Below, piece after piece: positions 24,251 through 34,500 of a stretch of DNA of 64,000 bases (position 1 is the first letter of the stretch; each line of letters opens with the position of its first letter). The notes under the pieces were generated by a model that had not been told where the DNA came from, made no database searches, and was given only the letters and a program-made list of their open reading frames with translations. Location: NCBI GenBank assembly GCA_933228675.1, contig OW121742.1, positions 35,102,218-35,166,217 of the forward strand, given 5' to 3'. Both the position numbers and the translations under genes were made by a program. The stretch comes from Stomorhina lunata (lineage: Eukaryota; Arthropoda; Insecta; Diptera; Rhiniidae).

Positions 24251-25479
24251 TTTCAGAAATCTTGAAATATGAAAGCTTTTAAAATATGTAGCATCACATT
24301 ACGCTTCCGAGCTTAAATTATGATGTCCCTTTACATTGCAAATGTTTGTGCAAATTAAAAATTTCCATTTGAAAATTACCCTCCCAGAGACCTCATAAAT
24401 CGTTCACAAATTGATTTAAAGCCCACTTTTAACACATTTCCTTTTTCGCTAATAAATTTTCAACAGAGAAATTTTTCAATGAAATGAACTCATTATAAAA
24501 ACACAAACACCCAGAGGAAAACGCAGAGATCCTTAAGGCCAAATCCCAATAAATAAAATTTTCAAATAATATAAATAAATACAAAGCAAATGTTAACTCT
24601 GTTTTCTAGTCGTGGGGAAATAAATTAGTAGGCGTTCGCAGGAAAACGCAAAAACGAAATATAGCAAATCATGAAAATAGATTTGATTTTCCAGCACAAG
24701 ACAAGAGACATTTAATCAACTCGCACGAGAAAAAGGAGTCTGTTAAAATTTCAAACAAATTTTGTTTGCAACAAAAAGACACAATAATTCACCTTGGCAG
24801 TGACATATGCGTATATGACAAAGTAAAATATTGTGGAACCAACATAAACGTTTATCTTAGAGGCGTTCAACACAACAAAAAGTGCGTTGATATCTGAGGT
24901 AACAAGTGTCAAATTTAAAGCCAAACGAGTCATTCGCATGCAACAATTATATACTGCCTTATCGACTTGTGGAAACTTATGTACGAGTACGTACACTTGC
25001 GTTTTCGGTGATTGCCACAATTTAACTTAGGCCTCCTCTTGGAAGCTTTTAAATATAGGCAATTACATAAAGAAAACTGCTGCGAAAAAAAATTGAAATT
25101 TTCATGGAGTTTTTCCCCAAAATAAAAATTAATCGTATGTTATGAAAACACGTAATTACCTTCACATTTTTTTAGGCATTACAGCCGTTAGTTATTGGTG
25201 TCTAAGAGTTTGAATTAAAAATTTAAATTCCACTAGGATTTAACCATAAATTCGTATTTGTTGCAGCAAACACGATTTTTAACATGAGTTTTTATGTTGG
25301 GCTTTGAAAATTAAATATTGAAACTGAAAATTATGCGTAGAGGCGGTAAATATTTATCTACACACTCTCTTGGCCATGTTTGATTGCAAACATGAATGGG
25401 AAATTGGTGATAAATGGTTGGCAGAAGGAGTGAGTTCAGTGAAAAGGGAGTTAAGTATTTTTGTAAATTAAAGTTAACT
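24251..25479. other. Non-repetitive spacer, no gene recognised
   Basis: More complex sequence than its surroundings. An 89-codon open frame on the minus strand (24751-25020) has ordinary composition and a possible GCCAAG|GTGAAT donor. It has no matching acceptor I can defend and no recognised motif. Possible unannotated exon, low confidence. Confidence 0.35.
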
Positions 25480-27540
25480 TTTGAAAAATTTCCTATAAAA
25501 ATAAAAAATTGTTGTAATTTTCAAACAAATTTTGAAATTTAAAAACAAAAAATTTAAATTTTTAAAAAATTTCTATAAAAATAAGAACTTTTAATTAATT
25601 TCCTATTAAAACAAGAAATTTTTGAAAAATTTCCTATAAAAATTAGAAATTTTTGAACAATTTCCTACAAAAATTTAGATTTTTGAAAAAAATCCTATAA
25701 CAATAAGACATTTTTGAAAAAATTTCTATAAAAATAAGATATTTTTGAAAAATTTGCTATAAAAATAAGAAAGTTTTGAAAAATTTGCTATAAAAATAAG
25801 AATCATTTGAAAAATTTACTATAAAAATAAGAGTCTTTTGAAAAATTCCTATAAAAATAAGAAAGTTTTGAAAAATTTGCTATAAAAATAAGAAAGTTTT
25901 AAAAAATTTTATATAAAAATAAGAAAGTTTTAAAAAATTTGCTATAAAAATAAGAAATTTTTAAAAAATTGCTATAAAAATAAGAAATTTTTGAAAAATT
26001 TTCTATAAAATAAGAAATTTTTAAAAAATGTCCTATAAAAATAAGACATTTTTGAAAAATTTCTTATGAAAAATTTCTTATAAAAATAAGAAATTTTTGA
26101 AAAATGTCTTATAAAAATAAGAAATTTTTGAAAAATTTCTTACAAAAATAGGAAATTTTTGAAAAATGTCTTATAAAAATAAAGAAATTTTTGAAAAATG
26201 TCTTGTAAAAATAGGAAATTTTTGAAAAATTTCTTAGAAAAATAAGAAAGTTTTGAAAAATTTCTTATAAAAATAAGAAATTTTTGAAAAATTTCTTATA
26301 AAAATAAGAAATTTTTGAAAAATTTCTTATAAAAATAAGAAATTTTTGAAAAATTTCTTATAAAAATAAGAAATTTTTGAAAAATTTCTTATAAAAATAA
26401 GAAGTTTTTGAAAAATTTCTTATAAAAATAAGAAATTTTTGAAAAATTTCTTATAAAAATAAGAAATTTTTGAAACATTCCTATAAAAAATAAGAAATTT
26501 TTAAAAAATTTTCTATAAAATAAGAAATTTTAAAAAATGTCCTATAAAAATAAGACATTTTTGAAAAATTTCTTATGAAAAAAAGAATTTTTTGAAAAAT
26601 TTCTTATAAAAATAAGAATTATTTGAAAAATGTATTATTTTTATAGGACATTTTTTTAAAAATTTCTTATAAGAAATTTTTGAAAAATGTCTTATAAAAA
26701 TAAGAAATTTTTGAAAAATTTCTTATAAAAATAAGAAATTTTTGAAAAATTTCTTATAAAAATAAGAAAGTTTTGAAAAATTTCCTATAAAAATAAGAAA
26801 TTTTTGAAAAATTTCTTATAAAAATAAGAAATTTTTGAAAAATTTCTTATAAAAATAAGAAATTTTTGAAAAATTTCTTATAAAAATAAGAAATTTTTGA
26901 AAAATTTCTTATAAAAATAAGAAATTTTTGAAAATTTTCTTATAAAAATAAGAAATTTTTGAAAAATTTCTTATAAAAATAAGAAATTTTTGAAAAATTT
27001 CTTATAAAAATAAGAAATTTTTGAAAAATTTCTTATAAAAATAAGAAATTTTTGAAAAATTTCTTATAAAAATAAGAAATTTTTGAAAAATTTCTTATAA
27101 AAATAAGAAGTTTTTGAAAAATTTCTTATAAAAATAAGAAATTTTTGAAAAATTTCTTATAAAAATAAGAAATTTTTGAAAAATTCCTATAAAAAATAAG
27201 AAATTTTTAAAAAATTTTCTATAAAATAAGAAATTTTAAAAAATGTCCTATAAAAATAAGACATTTTTGAAAAATTTCTTATGAAAAAAAGAATTTTTTG
27301 AAAAATTTCTTATAAAAATAAGAATTATTTGAAAAATGTATTATTTTTATAGGACATTTTTTTTTTAAATTTCTTATAAAAATAGGAAATTTTTGAAAAA
27401 TGTCTTATAAAAATAAGAAATTTTTGAAAAATTTCTTATAAAAATCAAAAATTTTTGAAAAATTTCTTATAAAAATAAGAAATTTTTGAAAAATTTATTA
27501 TAAAAATAAGAAATTTTTGAAAAATTTTCGTATAGAAATA
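25480..27540 (+). repeat. 31-bp dyad minisatellite, array 4
   Basis: About 65 forward units. Most have fully matched arms of the AAGAAATTTTT / AAAAATTTCTT type. A distinctive stretch at 26477-26660 recurs at 27183-27366, so the array grew by duplicating a block of about 706 bp. Each of these stretches contains one flipped unit (TATTATTTTTATAGGACA). Confidence 0.95.
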
Positions 27541-27544
27541 AGTA

Positions 27545-27815
27545 ATTTTTTTTTAAGTAATTTTTCTATGGATTTTTTTTTTTTTTTTTGTTAAAAATTT
27601 TTCTAAAGAAAAACATTGTAATCGAAAATTTTTTTTAGAAAAATATTTTTATTGAAAATTTTTCTATAGAAAAAAATTTCTATATCAAAATATTTTTATT
27701 AAAAATTTAAAAAAAAATATTGTAAAAATTTTTTATAGCAAATAATATTTTTATCAAAAATATTTCCATTAAAAAATGTTTTAATCAAAAATTGTTCTAT
27801 AGAAAAAATATTTAT
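27545..27815 (+). repeat. Short degenerate CTATAG-type array
   Basis: Degenerate AAAATTTTTCTATAGAAAAA-type words directly after 31-bp array 4. It is followed by a unique-looking tail that resembles the one after the array at 61540-62000. Confidence 0.6.
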
Positions 27816-28017
27816 CCAAATATCAGCCAAATGGTTTTTATACTCAAATGATCGTGATGTTTACGAAAATTTAAAAGTCTTTGGCTTCTGGCGGTATAGG
27901 CAGCCTAACCCTGCTTATAACTATTGATAGAAAAATAATTGTTTGCTCATGACTTTTTCAAAGTAATGATCACTAAGTATATTCTTGATCTTAATTGAGC
28001 ATATTCTTTTACTGATC

Positions 28018-28037
28018 GTTAGGACTCGAGTCCTAAC
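28018..28037. repeat. Perfect 20-bp palindrome
   Basis: The half-site GTTAGGACTC is followed at once by its complement. It is not AT-biased, so it is unlikely to arise by composition alone. Function unknown. Confidence 0.9.
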
Positions 28038-28910
28038 ACGGGATCGTGGGATTTCATTTTAGTTTTAAAAAGCAACAATCCTTTACAACCCAAGGAAGTA
28101 ATTCTATAAGACTTAAACAGATAGTTCAACTTCAAAATAACTCCCAATTCGCCTGATCCCACACCTCAGATCTACTCCCCATGTAAACATTTCTGTTCAT
28201 TGTCATTTAATGTGCACAAAGATTTGTTGTTCGAACAAAAATGTCCATGAAGAAATATTGTTGAGGGTAGGTAACATTGTGTTTTCGAAAACATTATTAC
28301 ACGATCGCGATCGTATACAATTTTCAAAAGACCCAAAGAGATCAAGCGCGACCACCATGGGAGTTAACGGGCAAAACACTTAATTTTCACAGTTTTTTTT
28401 TGTATTTGTTGTTGTTGTTGTTCACAATACGCACAAAACCAAAACAAAAACGTTTGAGGCATTTGTCCGCCTGATGTGAGATCTCAAGATGATGATTATG
28501 ATGAAAAGGATTTGTTCAAAAGCAGTTAAAAATCTATTATAGACATTGATTTGTAGCAAATAGTTTAGCGTTGATCTCTCCGAATGGTGTAAAATTAATT
28601 AAAATGATGGAAATATTTTTGGTGTTACTTTTTGGAGAGAGATCTTTGTTACATTTAATAGATCATTGTTAATAGAAAATAATTAGATATGGATGGATAG
28701 ATGGAGTTAAAAGTAAATGTTTTATATAACAGATGTGTTGAAATAGGAAGCAGGACAAGAGAAAGCTTTAAAATGGGTTTTCTTAAAAAAGTGATCTTTA
28801 TTAAGATTAATGGGATTTATGAAAATATAATGAATCTTGTAATGTTTCGAAATTTGATGATCGCTTCGTAGAAGAGGCCGCTGCTTGTACAAGGAACATT
28901 TTCAGTCAAT

Positions 28911-28957
28911 TCTTTGTCATACCAAAGACTATTATCGAGTCTTTGGTATGACAAAGA
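28911..28957. repeat. Perfect 20-bp stem with a 7-base loop
   Basis: TCTTTGTCATACCAAAGACT (28911-28930), loop ATTATCG, and the exact complement at 28938-28957. One bulged base allows about four more pairs outside. It is short for a typical microRNA precursor and matches no microRNA I recall. Confidence 0.9.
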
Positions 28958-29821
28958 TATTGCAATCCATACATTTGTTTTCTATCAAAAGTGAAATTAA
29001 AGTGGATAAAGAACAATGAAAAATACATAAATCCACTAACAAACATACATTTCATGAGCACGTATGTGTGCCTTAGCTTCCTCACACTGAATAATCGTCT
29101 CCATTAGTTGTTTCTGAATTAGAGTAAAAGCGGTATATTTTCTTTTTTATGGGACTTTTCAAAACGACCATACGGCAAATCAATATATGGAAGTCCAACA
29201 TCTTTTTATTATAGAGTCTTTAATCATACCTTTACTAGAGCTTTTCCTCTTTACTTCAAGAAACAATATTAAAGTGTCGAGCGATCATATCTGAACGATC
29301 ATTGAAGAGGAGGTTTGATCTCTTTTATAGTGAGGCCGAGGTAGGTCAAACCAAAATGAGTGAAAACAGAAATCGTTTAAAACTAGATAAGATGCTTTTG
29401 GGAAAAACCTATTAATTATTATTAGGAAACTGAAGCAGAGGATCCGAATCCTAACAAGTGACATCTACAACTTTAATATAACCTTTTTTCCCCAAATAAC
29501 CTACAATTGCTTAAACTTCTCTATTAAAACCAGAGAAATTATAATATCCTCTTGTACCATTTAAGATCACATTTAAGATATTCTTTTGCTTACTAATTTT
29601 AACCACCGCCGCGATCACATTAAATCAATCGATCATGATCATATTTCAACTTCATTTACACTTTAAACATTAATAAAATTGTCTGAAAAAAAAATAATTT
29701 ATAATCAAAATGAAAAGAAATCTCTCAAGAGCTTGAAAAAAAAAACTAGCAAATTGCGACAAATCCAAAAGAAAACGAAATCTAGATCACAAAAGAAGTA
29801 GTAAGGCTTCAAACCACTTAC

Positions 29822-30124
29822 CTTAGTGGGTGAAATTGTAGAGTTGCTGGTATTGGTGTTGGTGGAAGTATGTGAAATACTTGATTTGGCGGGTGATCGC
29901 GGTGGCAAACGTTTGCCAACATTTACATGCAACAAATGTTGAGCATAGACAGGAGGAGATGTTGCCGATAATGTGGAACCATTATTATTGCTATTATTAA
30001 GCTGCTGTTGCTGCTGGTAGTGATTGTTGTTGTCATTGTTGCTGCAATGGTTAGAGGACGATGTTGGCGGTGTCCTGACACTGATATTACAAATATCTGC
30101 ACGTGTATAAAAGCGTATATTTTC
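29822..30124 (-). CDS. Internal coding exon D (101 codons)
   Basis: The fourth exon found of the minus-strand gene. The acceptor TTATTTGCAACAG|GAA and donor CCCACTAAG|GTAAGTGG are both strong. The length is 303 bp and both junctions are phase 0. It starts ENIRFYTRADICNISVRTPP, which looks like ordered or conserved sequence. It continues with Asn/Gln runs (NNDNNNHYQQQQQLNNSNNN) and then a Pro/Ser/Lys segment (GKRLPPRSPAKSSISH) that could hold proline-directed phosphorylation sites. It ends with a Ser/Thr/Asn tail, ISPTK. Further exons must lie downstream, below this window or unseen within it. I could not name the protein. Confidence 0.8.
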
Positions 30125-30309
30125 CTGTTGCAAATAATAAATGAAAAAATTAATTTTGTTTAAGGAAAATTTTACTTAATATATTAATTTAACAATAATC
30201 TTTAATCGTTAACACGACAGCGAAAGAAAAAAAAAACTGCTGACGATACTGGCGGTGCCTGTTGGTACTTTCAAAAGCTTAAAAGGGGTAATGTCCCAGC
30301 AGTTATAAT

Positions 30310-33300
30310 TTTTAGATATACAATTTTTCTTTAGAAAATTTTAGTATAAAATTGTTCAAAAAAAAAAAAATTCGATATTAAAGTTTTCTATACAAAATTT
30401 TCAATATTAATTTTTTTTATTTTGGATACAAAATTTTCTATAGAAAATTTTCGATTTTTCTACAGAAAATTTTTTTAAAGAAAATTTTCGATTTAAAATT
30501 AAAAAAAAAAAAAAATTTCGATATAAAATTTTGTTATAGAAAATTTTCGATAGTAAATTTTTTCTACAGAAAATTTTAGATATTAAATTTTTTCTATAGA
30601 AAATTTGTCGATATTAATTTTCTATAGAAAATTTTCGATATTAAAATTTTAAATAGAAAATTTTCGATACTAGAAAATTTTTTATAGAAAAAATTAATTT
30701 TTATAGAAAATTTTAATATCGAAAATTTTCTATAGAAAAAATGTGGTATCTAAAATTTTCTATAGAAAAATTTTACTATCGAAAATTTTCTATAACAAAA
30801 TATTATATCGAAAACTTTTTTTAAAAAAATTTCATATCGAAAATTTTCTTTAAACAAATTTTCTGTAGAAAAATTGTAATATCTTTCGTTAAAAAAATTT
30901 TATACCAAAAATTTTCTATGGAAAATTTTAATATTAAAATTTTCATATAGAAAATTTTTGAAATAAAATTTTTTAATTTAATACTTTTCTATAGAAAATT
31001 TTCGATATCACAATTTTTCTACAGAAAATTTTTTTAAAGAAAATTTTCGATATTAAAATTTTCTATAGAAAATGTTCAATATTAAAATTTTTTTTAAAGA
31101 AAATTTTCGATATTAAAATATTCTATAGAAAATTTTCGATATTAAAATATTCTATAGAAAATTTTCGATATTAAAATTTTCTATAGGAAATTTTCGATAT
31201 TAAAATTTTCTATAGAAAATTTTCGATATTAAAATTTTCTATAGAAAATTTTTGGTATTAAAATTTTCGATATTCAAATTTTCTATAGAAAATTTTCGAT
31301 ATTAAAATTTTCTATAGAAAATTTTCGATATTAAAATTTTCTATAGAAAATTTTCGATATTAAAATTTTCTATATTAAATTTTCGATATTAAAATTTTTT
31401 ATATTAAATTTTCGATATTAAAATTTTTTATAGAAAATCTCCGTTATCAAATTTTTTTATAGGAAATTTCCGTTATCAAATTTTTTTAGAGAAAATTTTT
31501 ATCAAAATTTTTTAGAGAAAATTTTCGTTATCAAAATTTTTTAGAGAAAATTTTCGTTATCAAAATTTTTTAGAGAAAATTTTCGTTATCAAAATTTTTT
31601 AGAGAAAATTTTCGTTATCAAAATTTTTTAGAGAAAATTTTCGTTATCAAAATTTTTTAGAGAAAATTTTTGTTATCAAGATTTTTTGTAGAAAATTTTC
31701 GCTATCAAATTTTTTATAGAAAATTTCCGTTATCAAATTTTTTTATCGAAAATTTCCGTTATCAAAATTTTTGAGAGAAAATTTTCGTTATCAAAATTTT
31801 TTTATAGAAAATTTTCGTTATTAAAATTTTTTTATAGAAAATTTTCGTTATCAAAATTTTTTTATAGAAAATTTTCGTTATCAACATTTTCTATATGAAA
31901 TTTTCGATATTAAAATTTTTCTATAGAAAATTTTTACTACTAAAGTTAACTATACAAATTTTTCGATATTAACATTTTTTTATAGAAAATTTTCGGTATT
32001 AAAATTTTTTTATAGAAAATTTTTGATACGAAAATGTTTCTATAGAAAATATTCGATATTAAAATTTTTATAGAAAATTTTCTATATAAAATTCTTTACA
32101 GAAAGTATCTGATTTAAAATGTTTCTATAGAAAATTTTCGATATACAATTTTTGAATATAAATTTTTTTTATAAAAAATTTTCGATATAAAATTTTTCTA
32201 TAGAACATATTCGATATAAAATTTTTCTATAGGAAATTCTTTATAAAAAAAAAAACTTTTCAATACAAAATTTTCCATATAAAATTATTCAATAGAAAAT
32301 GTTTGATAAAAAACTTTTCTATACAAAATTTTCCATATAAAATTTTTCTATGGAAATTTTTTGATATAAAATTTTTCTATAGAAAATTTTCGATGTAAAA
32401 TTTTTCTATAGAAAATTTTTGATGTAAAATTTTCGATATCAAAGTTTTCTATTTAAGAAAGAAAAATTTTCTATAAAAAATTTTCTGTGTCAAATTTTTC
32501 TATAGAATATTTTCAATATAAAATTTTTCTTTACATTTTTTTCTATAGAAAATTTTCGATATAAAATTTTTCAATAGAAAACTTTCAATATAAAATTTTT
32601 CTTTACATTTTTTTTTGTAGAAAATTTTCGATATAAAATTTTTCTATAAAAAATTTTTGATACAAAATTATCGATATTAAATTTTTCTATAGAAAATTTT
32701 CGATAAAATTTTTTTTGTGAAAATTTGCGATTTTAAATTTTTCTATGAAAATAATCGATTTTAAATTTTTCTATTAAAAATTTTCGATATTAAGAAAATT
32801 TATCAAGAAAAAATTTTCGATAGAAGATTCTTTAATAGAAAATTTTCGATAAAAAAAATTAATCAATGGTAAATTTTCGATACAAATTTTTCTGTTGAAA
32901 ATTTTTTTATACTAAATTTTTCTATAGAAAATTTTTGATGGAAAATTTTTTGAAAGAAATTTTTTTTGCAAAAAGTTTTCGATATAAAATTTTGTTCGAG
33001 AAAATTTTCGATATACAATTTTTGGTTAAAAAATTTTCCATATAAATTTTTTGATATTCAATTTTACTATAGAAATTTTCTGATATTAAATTTTCCATAG
33101 ATGTTTTTTGATATAAAATTTTATTATAGAAAATTTCAATATAAAATTTTTGATAGAAAATTTTCGATGTTATATCGAAAAATTCTATTGAAAAATGTTA
33201 TAAAATTTTTGCAAAAAAGTTTCGAGATAACATCTTTACAAACAAATTTTCGATATAAAATTTTTTCAATATAAGATTTTTCTATAGAGAATTTTTGTAT

Positions 33301-33330
33301 ATAAATTTCTATAGGAAATTTTGTTCGAGA
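30310..33330 (+). repeat. 29-bp minisatellite with CTATAG core (array 5)
   Basis: Units such as TTCTATAGAAAATTTTCGAT plus ATTAAAATT give a 29-bp period. A block at about 31440-31870 uses the variant GTTATCAAAATTTTTTAGAG. Flanks are degenerate, and it lies in the intron between exons C and D. The word CCCAGCAGTT (30295-30304) and its inverse (33484-33493) bound it. Confidence 0.92.
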
Positions 33331-33493
33331 ATTTTGTTATTAAATTTTTTTTTGAGAATATAATCGTTATGAAATATTTCATAAAAAATTTATGCTATAC
33401 AATTTTTCGAGAAAATATAAATATTTTTCGAGAATGGATTCGAATGGAGAATGGTTCGATTTCGAGAAAATTTCGATATTCGAAACTGCTGGG

Positions 33494-34500
33494 TAATTTA
33501 ATGCAAAAAACTAAGACAAATTGTTTATGAAAAATTGTAGCAGCCTCTAGTGAATGAATCAAAAAAGCGGTAGGCAAAAAAAAACAGTTTACAGCCTCTG
33601 GGTGAAAAGTAGCTGCTGAATGTTTAACTAAATCACAAACTTATAATAAAATAAAAAAAGAAAAGAAAATCTACATGATTTCCGCTTATTATTAAAGCTA
33701 TTTTCTTGCTATTTAAAAAATATATAAAACTATTTAAGCAAGTATCGGGTATCTTTCTCCTGGTATAACTCCCCGAACTAAATGTAGTATTACCCACCGA
33801 CTGTTGCATTAGTTAAATCATAATCAATGATTTCAGTCATTATTTTTTCCCCATATTTTTTTGTTGTCTTCTATAACCATTTAAAGACTTTGAGCAAAAA
33901 AAAAAAAAAGAAAAACCTAAAAAATATTGTTTTCTTGTTCGGGTGTCAGTCAAGTCATATTGTAACGGAAATCATTTGTTAATTTGTGAAAACGTTTATC
34001 AAAATTTGGATCTGGTTTTTCTCTCATTTCATTGCATTTCATTTCAACCATTAAAATATCTCTACTCTGTATGTGATGATGATGATTTATTATTAAAGAA
34101 AAACTTTATTCAAAAGTTTTTCTTTTTGTTTTCCAAGTCCAGAGTGCCAAGAAAAATAATGTAGTTTTTTTTTCATATGCTAAGAAATATGTTTTTGTCT
34201 TTTGCTGATTAGTTGGTTGAAGTTAATTGTTAATTGAAAGAAATTGTTAAAAAAAGGATTTTTTGTAGATATGACAGGCGAACATGTAAATTGTTTGTTC
34301 GATAAATGTGAGAGACACAACATCAAAAAGATAGCGTTGGACATGGAAAAGAATGAGTTAAATGTTAATTTAAAAAAAAAATAATAATCTTAATCATTGA
34401 TAAAAGACGTAATGAAAAATTATAAGAGGGAAATTGATTATAAATCAAACACCAGGTGTGCTAAATGCTTTTAAACGAGAGTAGTTTGCAAAAACGGGGG
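33494..34500. other. Intronic AT-rich DNA
   Basis: Unique-looking sequence between the 29-bp and 31-bp arrays. The ORFs present are short and compositional. Confidence 0.5.

Larger units (their letters stand above)
27816..29821. other. Spacer downstream of exon D
   Basis: It contains a tail shared with 62235-62365, a 20-bp palindrome and a 20-bp-stem hairpin (listed separately). In gene orientation this is the start of the intron after exon D. No further exon is recognised. Confidence 0.5.

Noticed and set aside
24751..25020. 89-codon minus-strand ORF as an exon
   Set aside because: A possible donor exists, but there is no convincing acceptor or recognised motif and the phase cannot be tied to exon D. 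Kept only as a remark in the spacer entry.
28018..28037. tRNA T-arm or RNA polymerase III box B
   Set aside because: The palindrome lacks a 7-base T loop and the GGTTCGANTCC consensus, and no acceptor or anticodon arms fit around it.
30310..33330. Long terminal repeats of a retrotransposon around the 29-bp array
   Set aside because: No primer-binding site, polypurine tract, direct repeats or gag/pol-like ORF.
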